Assembly: GCF_910588715.1 (NCBI RefSeq)
Contig: NZ_CAJURG010000001.1
Span: 588,101 to 652,100, forward strand
Direction of reading: 5' to 3'
DNA length: 64,000 nucleotides
Origin: an uncultured Clostridium sp.
Lineage (GTDB): Bacteria > Bacillota > Clostridia > Clostridiales > Clostridiaceae
The notes under the pieces are model-generated. The model did no database searches. It had not been told where the DNA came from and saw only the letters and a program-made list of their open reading frames with translations. The position numbers and the translations under genes were made by a program. The stretch's first letter is position 1; every line of letters starts with the position of its first letter. Shown here piece after piece: positions 26,241 through 35,842 of this stretch.

Positions 26241-27518
26241 CTATTTATTTTTTATAATTTTATTTTTATACATTAAAGCTACTACTATTGTTATTATAAA
26301 AATTACAATAAATATCCAAATTACATTGGGTAAATTAAACATACTTGCATTTTCTTGCCCTGATATTTTATATAAACATCCTCCTGCACTGTCTAATATA
26401 TATATATTACTATCATTATACTTTATCTTTTCTATATGAGCTTCTTTATCTAATGCTAATATAGCTTTTGAAGTATCATTTTCAGTTAAAACATATATAT
26501 AATTTTCTACGTTATCTGCAAATATTACTGTATCTTTTGGAAAACACTTTCCTTCATAATCAATAGTTAAACCACTTAACGCTGATACCTTATCATGTTG
26601 GTATCTTGGTCCTAAAGTAACTTCTGTTGGATGATTTGCTATAACAAAGGATAATTTGTTAGTTCCATCTGAAAATCTTGGAGATGTAATTGGATCTCCT
26701 CCACTAAAGTCTGGCCATCCATACCAAGATTTTTCTTTTATATCATATATATAGTCTACATCATCTTTAACAGGTCTTAAACCTACATCTTCCATCCCAC
26801 CAACTATAGCTGTTAATTTTCCTATGCTATTTACAGCTAATCCTTCAATATTTCTAATTCCTGTAGCATATGTTATAAATTCATTACTATTTAAATCATA
26901 TCTTAAAATACTTGCATTACTTAAAATACTTTCTTTAATTTTTTGACCTTCAATAGCTACTTGTCTAAATGGCATAAATCCATAATTATTATTATAGCCT
27001 ATTCCAGTTGAATTCCATTCAAAAGAAGCCTTATCTTCAATTTTATTATTTTCATCAACAATGCCTGAATTTGTATTAGAACCTATGGTAACATATAAAT
27101 ATTCTCCATTTAAAATAATATTTGTTTTGCAATTTAGTCCATTATTAGGCAATCCAGTAATAAGCTCTACAAATGACTTTTCATTTATGTTATATAGTAA
27201 TATTCTGTTATCACTAGCAATTATAATACTTCTGTTATAGCAAACTATATCATATATATTTAATTTATTGTCGTAAACTAAAATTTCTTCCTTATTATCT
27301 TTATTTATAACCTTGATAATATCTTTAAAGGCTATGTATAAATTATTTTCCTTATCAAAATCAAAAGATACTGCCCCATCTAATCCCTTTGTATTTATAG
27401 ACCAATCTACATTTTTATAAATAAGATTTAAATCATATCTATTACTAAGTTTATAAATTCCAAAGGATAAAGTCACAACTATTATCGAAAACACTAAAAA
27501 CTTAAAAAACCTCCACAT
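26241..27518 (-). CDS. Membrane-anchored beta-propeller (glucose/sorbosone dehydrogenase-like)
   Basis: A 425-residue protein with an N-terminal membrane anchor (residues 5-24), a long beta-propeller-like ectodomain, and a second hydrophobic helix near residues 398-417 followed by a Lys-rich tail. Segments such as 'SGIVDENNKIED', 'YATGIRNIEGLAVNS' and 'DFSGGDPITSPRF' resemble the soluble PQQ-dependent sugar dehydrogenase/NHL propeller class. Both termini should be cytoplasmic with the propeller outside. Whether it is an enzyme is unclear: PQQ is not expected in Clostridium, so a binding or structural role is likelier. Start ATG behind AAGGAG. It is divergent from the flippase gene. Confidence 0.65.
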   Translation of the reverse strand: MWRFFKFLVFSIIVVTLSFGIYKLSNRYDLNLIYKNVDWSINTKGLDGAVSFDFDKENNLYIAFKDIIKVINKDNKEEILVYDNKLNIYDIVCYNRSIIIASDNRILLYNINEKSFVELITGLPNNGLNCKTNIILNGEYLYVTIGSNTNSGIVDENNKIEDKASFEWNSTGIGYNNNYGFMPFRQVAIEGQKIKESILSNASILRYDLNSNEFITYATGIRNIEGLAVNSIGKLTAIVGGMEDVGLRPVKDDVDYIYDIKEKSWYGWPDFSGGDPITSPRFSDGTNKLSFVIANHPTEVTLGPRYQHDKVSALSGLTIDYEGKCFPKDTVIFADNVENYIYVLTENDTSKAILALDKEAHIEKIKYNDSNIYILDSAGGCLYKISGQENASMFNLPNVIWIFIVIFIITIVVALMYKNKIIKNK

Positions 27519-27699
27519 TACTCCTTCCCCCTTTATATTTTTATTTATATTTTTTCACTAATAAAATATTACTTAATAATTAAATAATAAATACTTAATA
27601 TCATATTATCTTATTTTACCGAATAAGTATTAATGTAATTAACTAGAAAGCTTACACTTAAAAACTACTTGTAAACTTTACTTAAGGGGGCTAATTAAC

Positions 27700-29199
27700 T
27701 TGGAGAAAGATATATTTTTTAAAAATTCATTTTTTCTTACAGCAGCTAATATAACAACTGGAATACTTGGCTTCATCTTCTCTATGTATTTAAATAATTT
27801 AGCTGGACCTGAAGGTGTTGCCCTTTATGGTTTAGTAATGCCTGTATATAATCTTTTTATTTGTTTAATGACAGCTGGTATTATTGCTGCTATTTCTCAA
27901 AGAGCTGCAATATATAGTTCTAAAGGAGAATATAATAATTTATTTAAAACTATTAGATCTGTTGCTTTTTTTAACATAATTTGGTCTATCGTCATAGGAT
28001 TTTTAGTTTTTTTTCTAGCTCCATACATAAGTCAATATGGTATAAAGGATGCAAGAACATTAAATGCTATTAAAGTAACTTGTCCTGCAATGGTATTTAT
28101 TGCCCTTTCTAATATATTGAAAGGATTTTTTTATGGAACTTCTAAAATTACAGTACCTGCCATTGTAGATATTTTTGAAAAAGCTATGAGAATTATAACT
28201 ATTGCTTTATTAATATATATTTTTAAAGCTCAAACATTATCTTCTCTCGTAACACTCGCTTATGTATCCCTTGCTTTAGGAGAATTGCAAAGCTTACTAT
28301 TATTATTTTGTTATTATAAATATACGAAAAATAAAATGCCTTCTAGTAATGAAATGCCAGAAAGCAGAGCTCAACTTATTTTTAATGTTTTAATAATATC
28401 CTTACCCTTATGTTTGAATGGATTTTTAGGAAATGCTTTTTCAACGGTTTCAACTTTAGTTGTTCCAAGACAGTTAGTAGCATCTGGACTTGATTATAGT
28501 TCTGCTCTTAATTTAATTGGTAGATTTAACGGAATGGCTTTAACTATTGTTACCTTTCCACTTATAGTTGTTAACTCAATTAATACATTACTTGTTCCAG
28601 ATTTATCTCAAACTATAAGCAGTGGTGATTATTATAATGCTTCTACAAGAATTAAAACAATTTTAAAAGTTGCATTCTTACTAGGTATGGCTACAACAGT
28701 TATATGTCAAATAATTCCTGACTCCCTTGGAAAAATGTTTTTCCAAAGAGATGATTTAGGCTTATATATTAGGCTTGCTTCTTTAGCAGCACCTATTTTC
28801 TTTGTGGCTAATACAATGTTTGGAATATTAAATGGGTTAAATAGACAAAGTATTATTTTAAGAAATTCTATAATTATTTCTATTACTGAAATATTATCTC
28901 TTTACTTTTTTACTGCAATTCCAAGTATAAATATTTTTTCTTACGTTATAACAATATTTCTTACCTCTACTCTTGGGCTTATAATAAATTTGCATGAAGT
29001 AAAAAAGCACATTGAATTAAATTTATCAATTTTTAATATAGTAATTTTTGCACTTACAGGAATTTTGGTTTATTTAACATTAAATTTATTCACTAATAGA
29101 TTTTTAAGTGATTTATTTTTAGTTAAAAATATACTTATAATAACATTAACCTTTAGTATTTTTGCTTACCTAAGTAGATTTGGACTAGATGAAGATTAA
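27700..29199 (+). CDS. MOP-superfamily polysaccharide/lipid flippase (SpoVB/MurJ-like)
   Basis: A 499-residue protein with about 13-14 transmembrane helices of the MVF/MOP exporter superfamily. Start is TTG at 27700, nine nt after AAGGGGG; no in-frame ATG is closer. Landmarks: 'NLAGPEGVALYGLVMPVYNL' near residue 30 and 'VPRQLVASGLDYSSALNLIG' near 265 are typical of SpoVB-like proteins. Members flip lipid-linked wall precursors. A second family member is convergent with it, separated by a shared terminator, so the two are paralogous but divergent. Substrate not determined. Confidence 0.85.
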   Translation: MEKDIFFKNSFFLTAANITTGILGFIFSMYLNNLAGPEGVALYGLVMPVYNLFICLMTAGIIAAISQRAAIYSSKGEYNNLFKTIRSVAFFNIIWSIVIGFLVFFLAPYISQYGIKDARTLNAIKVTCPAMVFIALSNILKGFFYGTSKITVPAIVDIFEKAMRIITIALLIYIFKAQTLSSLVTLAYVSLALGELQSLLLLFCYYKYTKNKMPSSNEMPESRAQLIFNVLIISLPLCLNGFLGNAFSTVSTLVVPRQLVASGLDYSSALNLIGRFNGMALTIVTFPLIVVNSINTLLVPDLSQTISSGDYYNASTRIKTILKVAFLLGMATTVICQIIPDSLGKMFFQRDDLGLYIRLASLAAPIFFVANTMFGILNGLNRQSIILRNSIIISITEILSLYFFTAIPSINIFSYVITIFLTSTLGLIINLHEVKKHIELNLSIFNIVIFALTGILVYLTLNLFTNRFLSDLFLVKNILIITLTFSIFAYLSRFGLDED

Positions 29200-29205
29200 T
29201 AAATA

Positions 29206-29246
29206 AAAAAATAATCTCTATGATATTTATATAGAGATTATTTTTT
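29206..29246. terminator. Bidirectional terminator between convergent flippases
   Basis: A 16-bp stem (29206-29221 with 29231-29246) with a 9-nt loop and A/T tracts that give a U run on either strand. Confidence 0.8.
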
Positions 29247-29295
29247 ATTAACAATATATTATTATTACTTTTAAATATCTAATTTTTATTTGCTA

Positions 29296-30897
29296 TTACA
29301 TATTTTTTCTTAAAAATCTTGGTAACATTGTAAATATTCTTGGTGAAATCATATCTAAATCCTTTTTATTAATTCCACCTAACATAATCATACTAATAAA
29401 ATATACCGCTCCTCCAATAGATACCAATATTAAAACAAATATGCTAGTTAATAATCTACCACCTTCAAGAATATTCATTATTCTTTCAACTGGAATCTTA
29501 CATAAGTAAATTGTTAACGCCATTATGCAAGATGATATAACGGGCATTATCCCTAATTTAATTATAGGAATTCTTATTTTAAATATTTTTCTTAACCTAT
29601 TATGATTTATTATCGTAGGAACAAGGAATGCAAAGAAGCTTGCAAAAACTGCTCCTAATATATTAACATCTTTTATTCCCACTAAAATATAATTAATAAC
29701 AAACTTTATTACAATACTTAAAAAAGCTGTACTTAAAACTAAATATAGTTTGTTCATTCCTTGAAGAATTGTATTTTGAATAGCTGATAAAGACATTAAA
29801 ACTAATACAACTGAACCATACATAAGTAATTGATATCCTTCAGTGCTACCATAAATCATTGTATATACATCTTTACTTAACATAGATAGACCAAATGCAG
29901 CTGGAATTGTAACTAAGTATGTTAATCTAAAGCTATATGATATTTGTGACTTTAATTCTTTTCTATTTTTGACTGTAAAAGCTTGAATTATTCTTGGAAA
30001 TACAGCTGCACTTAAAGCTGTTACAATCGATAATGGAACATATAGTAAAGTATTATAACATCCTAATATTCCAAATAGTTCTTCTGCATTACTATCGGAA
30101 AATCCTGAAGAAAGAAGCCTTGCCTTTACATTAATTGTATCTATCATTCCACTTGAATTTTGCAATGCTGCAACTAATATAATAGGAACCCCATATTGTA
30201 TAAGCTTTTTTAAAATCTTCCTATCACTAAAATGACTTTCAGAGCTTTCATTTTCTATATTTTCTGCAAATCCTTTTTTATCATAAACTATAAGTATGAA
30301 TATTAGTGCAACAACTGCTCCTATAGTAGTACCAACTGTTCCTCCTGCACTTCCCCATTCAACACTTATGCTTATAAAAACAAATGCAAAAGCTAAACTT
30401 AATACTACATTTACAATTTGCTCTATAACTTGAGATACTGCTAAAGTTTTCATTTCTTCAATTCCTTGAAGATATCCCCTGTATGTTGCTAATATACAAC
30501 TAAAAAATACTGTTGGAGCTAAAAACATTAACGATAATGTAACATTTTCCCATTGTGTTAATTTGGCAATAGGCTTTATAAGTAGCATAAATCCAATTGT
30601 AATTATTGCTCCTATTATAGCTAAATACCTTCTTGATAACCTCATAGCCCTTAATGCATCTTCCTCATGCCCTAAAGCTCTTAACTCTGATACAACCTTT
30701 GCAACAGCTGGTTGAGCACCTAGACTTGTAATAGCTAATATAAATACAAAGTAACTATAACTTGCATTATATATTCCTATTCCTTGTTTACCAATTATAG
30801 CTCTTAATAATGGTATATATGCAGCTGAAAGTATTTTAACTAATATTCCAGCTACAGATAAAATAAGAAAACTACGCCCCACTGACTTCTCTTCCAT
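29296..30897 (-). CDS. MOP-superfamily flippase (SpoVB/YtgP/MurJ-like)
   Basis: A 533-residue polytopic membrane protein, about 14 helices, starting at ATG behind AAAGGGG. 'SFLILSVAGILVKILSA' and 'GKQGIGIYNASYSYFVF' near the N-terminus, with 'SLGAQPAVAKVVSELRA' following, are characteristic of the YtgP/SpoVB clade implicated in lipid II or other undecaprenyl-linked oligosaccharide flipping during wall or spore cortex synthesis. An RluA-type gene begins 21 bp upstream on the same strand. Distinct from its convergent paralogue, mainly in the N-terminal half. Confidence 0.88.
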   Translation of the reverse strand: MEEKSVGRSFLILSVAGILVKILSAAYIPLLRAIIGKQGIGIYNASYSYFVFILAITSLGAQPAVAKVVSELRALGHEEDALRAMRLSRRYLAIIGAIITIGFMLLIKPIAKLTQWENVTLSLMFLAPTVFFSCILATYRGYLQGIEEMKTLAVSQVIEQIVNVVLSLAFAFVFISISVEWGSAGGTVGTTIGAVVALIFILIVYDKKGFAENIENESSESHFSDRKILKKLIQYGVPIILVAALQNSSGMIDTINVKARLLSSGFSDSNAEELFGILGCYNTLLYVPLSIVTALSAAVFPRIIQAFTVKNRKELKSQISYSFRLTYLVTIPAAFGLSMLSKDVYTMIYGSTEGYQLLMYGSVVLVLMSLSAIQNTILQGMNKLYLVLSTAFLSIVIKFVINYILVGIKDVNILGAVFASFFAFLVPTIINHNRLRKIFKIRIPIIKLGIMPVISSCIMALTIYLCKIPVERIMNILEGGRLLTSIFVLILVSIGGAVYFISMIMLGGINKKDLDMISPRIFTMLPRFLRKNM

Positions 30898-30918
30898 AAC
30901 TTTCCCCTTTATATTTTC

Positions 30919-31887
30919 TTATATAGTAAATTTAAATACATCCTTCTTTATTTTCTTAAACATTGGTGGAAGGGATTCTGCTATTGTTTTATTTTTTAAG
31001 TATTCTAACTTTCCATAAGCACCCTTAAATATTAATTTATAAGCATAAAGGAATTGATAGTTTAATCCAAACTTATTATCAAAAAATGAATTTAATTTTC
31101 TATCCCCATATTTAAAATCACCTATGATAGGATTTCCTAAGTGAGTTAAATGTGCTCTAATTTGATGGCTTCTACCTGTAATAAGATCAATTTCAAGCAG
31201 TGAATATGCTCCATTAGTTTGAACTGTTTTCACTTCCATAGAAATTTCTTTTGTGTTAGGTCTTTTTTCATCATATACTTTTGATATATTTTCATTTTCA
31301 TTTTTTGAAATATAACCTTTGTATATTCCATCTTTTATTTTTCCTTTAACTAAGGCATTATAATATTTTTTTACATTTCCTTCTCTTATCATTTCATTCA
31401 TTGTTCTTAATGCTTCGAAGTTCTTTCCAAATATAACAACACCTGAAGTATTTCTATCTAATCTATTACATGGCGCTGGTGTAAATGTCTTTTCTTTTTC
31501 TGGCATGTAATCACCTTTTCCATGTAAATATGATAATACATAATCAGTAAGTGAAGCATTAGCTCCCTTTTGGTCTGGATGAACTAAAACACCTGGCCAT
31601 TTTTCAACTATTAGTATATTATCATCTTCATAAGTAATCATAAGTCCACTATAATTTACTTTTATAAATGAGTCTTCTTTTTTTTCTTGTTTGCTTTGGA
31701 TGTATTTTATTTCAATAACATCACCTAATTCTAATGAATAATTTTCTTTTTTCTTAATTCCATTTACTCTTATGTCGCCTTTTCTTAATCCTTTAAATAT
31801 AGCACTTAAAGGTACATCTTTTAAATATTTTCTCAAAAACTTATCTAGTCTTTGACCTGCTTCATTTGTTCCTATTTCAATTTTCAA
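30919..31887 (-). CDS. RluA family pseudouridine synthase
   Basis: A 322-residue enzyme: an N-terminal S4 RNA-binding domain ('RLDKFLRKYLKDVPLSAIFK'), then the RluA core with the catalytic Asp in 'PCNRLDRNTSGVVIF' and 'LITGRSHQIRAHL'. It isomerises specific uridines in 23S rRNA or tRNA. Two TTG starts exist; the one at 31887 ('MKIEIGTNEAGQRL') is preceded by AGGAG at seven nt, the longer one at 31920 has no site. It sits between the M20 gene (end 31970) and the flippase and is probably cotranscribed with both. Which RluA-type subclass cannot be said. Confidence 0.93.
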   Translation of the reverse strand: MKIEIGTNEAGQRLDKFLRKYLKDVPLSAIFKGLRKGDIRVNGIKKKENYSLELGDVIEIKYIQSKQEKKEDSFIKVNYSGLMITYEDDNILIVEKWPGVLVHPDQKGANASLTDYVLSYLHGKGDYMPEKEKTFTPAPCNRLDRNTSGVVIFGKNFEALRTMNEMIREGNVKKYYNALVKGKIKDGIYKGYISKNENENISKVYDEKRPNTKEISMEVKTVQTNGAYSLLEIDLITGRSHQIRAHLTHLGNPIIGDFKYGDRKLNSFFDNKFGLNYQFLYAYKLIFKGAYGKLEYLKNKTIAESLPPMFKKIKKDVFKFTI

Positions 31888-31969
31888 AAAATCAACTCCT
31901 ATATTGTTTATATGAAACAATTTATCTTCTTTGGATACTTTTTCATTATATTAGATTAATATTATTTTT

Positions 31970-33175
31970 TTAAGTTGTCAAATAATTTATAGCAACTGCG
32001 CATTGAATTGCTACTCCAATAGGCAATGCATCTTCATCTATATCAAATAAACTATTGTGTGCTGGATGGATTATTCCTTTTTCTTCATTCCTAATTCCTA
32101 AAAAATAAAATACAGATGGTACTTCATTTGCAAAATAAGCAAAACTTTCTACACCTAATTTAGGATTTTTTTGAAGTTTAACATTTTCATCTCCTATAAT
32201 GCTTTTTGCAGAATCTTCTAATATTTTCACCATATTGTCATCATTATATAAGCAAGGATACGACTCTTCTATTTCAATTTCTGAACTTCCTCTAAAAGCT
32301 AAGCAAACTCCATTTACTATTTCTTTTAATCTTCTCTTTGCAAATTCTCTGTCTTCGCTTGTCATTGTTCTTATTATTCCTGCTAGTTTTACTTCATTAG
32401 GTATTATATTTTGTGCTGTTCCACCATGAATACTTCCTATTGTTACAACTGATGGATTTACAGGTTTTATTTCTCTACTAACTATACTTTGCAAAGATGT
32501 AACAACATGACTTGCCATAACTATTGGATCAACTGCTGTATCTGGATAAGCACCATGTCCCCCAGAACCTTTTATTGTAATTTTAAATGGATTAGAAGCT
32601 GCATTTACTGTTCCTCTTTTTACCATTATCATTCCAGCATCTAAAGTTTCTTCTACATGTAATCCACACATAACATCTACTTTAGGATTATTTAAAACAC
32701 CTTCTTCTATCATTACACGTGCTCCACCTGTAGTTTCTTCAGCTGGTTCAAATATAAGCTTTACAACTCCATTAAATTTATCTTTATTTTTATTTAATAG
32801 CTTTGCCACACCTAATAAAATAGTAGTATGTCCATCATGTCCACAAGCATGCATTTTCCCATTAACTTTTGAAGAATAACTACAACTTTTTTTATCCTGC
32901 ATTGGTAATCCATCAATATCGGCTCTTAAGCCTATTACCTTTTTATTTTCTCCTTCTTTAGTTCCTCTTATAATTCCACATACACCAGTACCAGCAAATT
33001 CATTAAATTCTATACCTTCTCTTGTTAAAAACTCTTTTATAAATTTAGATGTATTAGTTTCTTCAAATCCTAATTCTGGATATTGATGTAATGTTCTTCT
33101 TACTTCTATTAATTCATCTTTAATGTTATTTGCTTCTATAATAAAATCTTTCATAAATCCAAAAACTTCTCCCAT
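31970..33175 (-). CDS. M20 family amidohydrolase (N-acyl amino acid / hippurate type)
   Basis: A 401-residue metallopeptidase of the M20D amidohydrolase group: 'HQYPELGFEE', 'GLRADIDGLP', 'GKMHACGHDGHTTILLG' (metal ligands Cys/His), 'EPAEETTGGA' (catalytic Glu) and a late 'HPAHNSLFDI'. It removes N-acyl groups from amino acids. ATG at 33175 has no ribosome binding site and lies next to a 26-bp palindrome; an in-frame ATG at 33154 ('MKDFIIEANN') has GGGAGAAG about 12 nt upstream and gives a family-typical N-terminus, so it may be the true start. Confidence 0.92.
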   Translation of the reverse strand: MGEVFGFMKDFIIEANNIKDELIEVRRTLHQYPELGFEETNTSKFIKEFLTREGIEFNEFAGTGVCGIIRGTKEGENKKVIGLRADIDGLPMQDKKSCSYSSKVNGKMHACGHDGHTTILLGVAKLLNKNKDKFNGVVKLIFEPAEETTGGARVMIEEGVLNNPKVDVMCGLHVEETLDAGMIMVKRGTVNAASNPFKITIKGSGGHGAYPDTAVDPIVMASHVVTSLQSIVSREIKPVNPSVVTIGSIHGGTAQNIIPNEVKLAGIIRTMTSEDREFAKRRLKEIVNGVCLAFRGSSEIEIEESYPCLYNDDNMVKILEDSAKSIIGDENVKLQKNPKLGVESFAYFANEVPSVFYFLGIRNEEKGIIHPAHNSLFDIDEDALPIGVAIQCAVAINYLTT

Positions 33176-33185
33176 AAAAATTTAC

Positions 33186-33211
33186 AGGCTTATATTTTAA
33201 AATATAAGCCT
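33186..33211. repeat. 26-bp perfect palindrome, terminator or operator
   Basis: AGGCTTATATTTT at 33186 is followed directly by its reverse complement. On the minus strand it lies between the small secreted protein gene and the M20 gene, with a short U tract after it, so it may terminate the former; lack of a loop also fits a dyad operator. Confidence 0.55.
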
Positions 33212-33273
33212 ATTTAGATTAATTATATATTATGAACTCTTTTTATTCAATTAATTTGATAATCTATCTCATT

Positions 33274-33666
33274 TTAATTTTGTCTTAACATCTTTTCTAA
33301 TTCATAAAGTCTAAATCTATCCGGTTGCTGAAATTCTGCATCTGAAGATCTTTTTTCTATAAGTTTTTTATATTCTTCAAATTGAGCATCTCCTAGTTTT
33401 TTTCTTATTATATTTAATTCACACTCTTGAATATATTCTCTCTCCTCTTGAGATAGTGCCATATATTTATTTAATTTCGAAATTATTTCATTTAAGTTTT
33501 TTTTCTCTTCTTCACTAATTAAGCTATTATTTTTTTCAATAAATTGTTCTATTTTTTTACCCTCTTCTGGAGAAAAAGCATAAGCTTTATTTATAAACAT
33601 ATTTAAGCTTAAAATAATAATAATCATAGATAAAGGCATTTTTATATATTTTTTATAATTACACAT
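33274..33666 (-). CDS. Small secreted or lipid-free extracytoplasmic protein, unknown
   Basis: A 130-residue protein with a signal peptide: basic 'NYKKYIKM', a hydrophobic core, and an AYA-type cleavage site at about residue 30. The mature 100 residues are helical and highly charged (Glu/Lys), with 'LSQEEREYIQECELN' and one Cys. ATG is behind AGGTGG. It is a lone gene between the helicase and a palindrome. I do not recognise a family; a secreted helical chaperone-like or peptide-binding role would be guesswork. Confidence 0.65.
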   Translation of the reverse strand: MCNYKKYIKMPLSMIIIILSLNMFINKAYAFSPEEGKKIEQFIEKNNSLISEEEKKNLNEIISKLNKYMALSQEEREYIQECELNIIRKKLGDAQFEEYKKLIEKRSSDAEFQQPDRFRLYELEKMLRQN

Positions 33667-33723
33667 AGTAAATCCACCTTTTACAAAAGATTTTATATAT
33701 TTATTATTACCCTTTTTTTAATA

Positions 33724-35718
33724 TTAATTTATTAATATTATTAAGTTATTTTCCATTAATACTCTTAAAGAAAAGCTTCTATCTATATCATTTGTAAATT
33801 TTAAAGTTATTTTATCTCCATTTATTGACTTTACCTTTGCATCTCCATATTGCCTATGATATAAAGTATCACCTTTTTTAATTCCATAATCTACATAGCT
33901 ACTTTCCTCTTCTAAACTACTTTCTAATATAAATCTAGATACTTTACTAAACTTTCCTCTAATAGTCTTAGGCGAAAATACATAAAGATTTTTTATAGCT
34001 CTAGTGATTGCAACATAAAAAAGTCTTCTTTCTTCTTCTAAATTTTCTTCTATGGATGACTTATGCGGAATTGTTTCTTCTACACAATTAATAATAAATA
34101 CATTTTTAAATTCCATTCCCTTAACACCATGTATCGTGCTTAAAATTACACCATCTTGAACTATCTTACTTTTTTCTATTTCTTCTTTAACATTATTAAC
34201 ATGCTTTAAAAATTCTGGTATAGTTCTAAATCCTTCTATAGATTCTTTAAATTCCTCTAATACATCTTCTAAATCGCTAAAATTTTGATTAAATTTACTT
34301 GAATACTCTTTTAAATAATCAATATATCCTAATGAAGAAATTATGTACTGCACAGCACTTCCTAAAGAAATTTTATTTAAATATAAAATTTCTTTTTTTA
34401 AATCGTCTAATTTTTTTGCTTGAAAATGTGGTGTATCATTTTTATCTATAAGAATATCAAATACATTTTTATATTCTTTATAATTATTTACATAGCTTAA
34501 ATTACTTTTACTAATATATCTAAAGGGTTTATTTATTATAAAGCTAAATGCTTCTCTATTATATGGATCTATTGATAATATTAAATAATTTATTATATCT
34601 TTACATATAAAATGCTCAAAAAAATTATATCCCTTATCTAATAAAACAAATGGAATTTTTCTTCTTGTAAAAGTATCTATTAAACTTCTTGCTTCCATAT
34701 TTGTTCTATATAATATTGCATTATTACTATATTCCTCTCCAATAAAACCCTTAATTATTTTTACTATCTCTTCACCCTGCACAAACTCATTGTAAGGTTT
34801 TATAAATTTTATAATTCCTTTTTCAGCTTCAAAAGCTAATATCTCTTTATTATTTCTACCAAAATTATTAGAAATTAAATTTTTAGATATATCTATTATG
34901 TTCTTTTTACTTCTATAGTTCGTTGATAAGTATACTTTTTCTCCATTTAAAAATACTTTATTAAAATTAACCATATATTCAGGTTTTGACCCTCTAAAGG
35001 AATAAATACATTGATCTTCATCCCCTACTGCAAATAATTCATTCCCACCATTTATAATTCTTAAAAACTCTATTTGAAGCTCATCACAATCTTGAAACTC
35101 ATCTACTAAAACATATTTAAATAAACATTTATATTTATTTAATATATTAGGATTATTTTTAAATAAATATAATACCCTCACAGATAAATCATCAAAATCC
35201 CAAAGTTTTTCCTTCTCCTTTTGCTTTTCATATTGTTCATAACATTCTTTAAAAATTTCTATAGATATTGATGGCGAAAAGTTTTCTAAGCTTCCTAAGG
35301 AAGTTTTAAATAATGATATATTGTTTAAAACTTCTCTAACTTTATCATCATTTACATCATCAAAATATCTTCCCAATACGTTTTTTATTATTCCATGGCC
35401 CTTTCCATTTTCAATTATTTTTATATCAAAACCTTCTCTTAATAAAATCTTATAAAACAATCCATGAAATGTTCCAAAAAAAGGTGCTATATCCTTTTTA
35501 AAAAATCTCTTATATCTTGACTTCATATTTTCCGCTGCTGCTCTTGTGAATGTTATAACAATTATATTTCCAATTCTTACTTTTCTTTCTTCAATAAGAT
35601 GATTAACTCTATTTATTATAACTGTAGTTTTTCCACTTCCAGGAGCTGCTACTACTAAAGTATTTTTACTCTTAATATTTATTGCTTTCATTTGGTGATT
35701 ATCTAATTTTAGCTTCAT
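33724..35718 (-). CDS. UvrD/PcrA-like ATP-dependent DNA helicase
   Basis: A 664-residue superfamily 1A helicase, all motifs in order: P-loop 'VVAAPGSGKTTVI' (Lys30), Ia 'ITFTRAAAENM', Walker B 'LVDEFQDCDELQ', III 'VGDEDQCIYSFRGS', IV 'LSTNYRSKKNI', V 'STIHGVKGMEFKNV', VI 'RRLFYVAITRA'. The C-terminal 50 residues ('GDTLYHRQYGDAKVKSI') form the Tudor-like tail of PcrA-type helicases that contacts RNA polymerase. It is shorter than canonical UvrD/PcrA (about 720-740), so it is likely a second paralogue, with pcrA elsewhere. Start ATG behind AAGGAG, divergent from pncB. Confidence 0.92.
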   Translation of the reverse strand: MKLKLDNHQMKAINIKSKNTLVVAAPGSGKTTVIINRVNHLIEERKVRIGNIIVITFTRAAAENMKSRYKRFFKKDIAPFFGTFHGLFYKILLREGFDIKIIENGKGHGIIKNVLGRYFDDVNDDKVREVLNNISLFKTSLGSLENFSPSISIEIFKECYEQYEKQKEKEKLWDFDDLSVRVLYLFKNNPNILNKYKCLFKYVLVDEFQDCDELQIEFLRIINGGNELFAVGDEDQCIYSFRGSKPEYMVNFNKVFLNGEKVYLSTNYRSKKNIIDISKNLISNNFGRNNKEILAFEAEKGIIKFIKPYNEFVQGEEIVKIIKGFIGEEYSNNAILYRTNMEARSLIDTFTRRKIPFVLLDKGYNFFEHFICKDIINYLILSIDPYNREAFSFIINKPFRYISKSNLSYVNNYKEYKNVFDILIDKNDTPHFQAKKLDDLKKEILYLNKISLGSAVQYIISSLGYIDYLKEYSSKFNQNFSDLEDVLEEFKESIEGFRTIPEFLKHVNNVKEEIEKSKIVQDGVILSTIHGVKGMEFKNVFIINCVEETIPHKSSIEENLEEERRLFYVAITRAIKNLYVFSPKTIRGKFSKVSRFILESSLEEESSYVDYGIKKGDTLYHRQYGDAKVKSINGDKITLKFTNDIDRSFSLRVLMENNLIILIN

Positions 35719-35780
35719 AAAAACTCCTTAAATTTAATATATCTTAATCTTTACCATTATTATAATAATAAATAACTATA

Positions 35781-35809
35781 TTGTAATAATTTATATATAG
35801 TTGTACAAT
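35781..35809 (+). promoter_or_regulatory. Sigma-A-like promoter of pncB
   Basis: TTGTAA (35781-35786), 17-nt spacer, TACAAT (35804-35809). The predicted transcription start near 35816 lies downstream of the longer possible pncB start at 35801 and so supports the start at 35843. Confidence 0.6.
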
Positions 35810-35842
35810 ATTCTTAGGTATTTTTCAAAAAAGGAGATAAAA

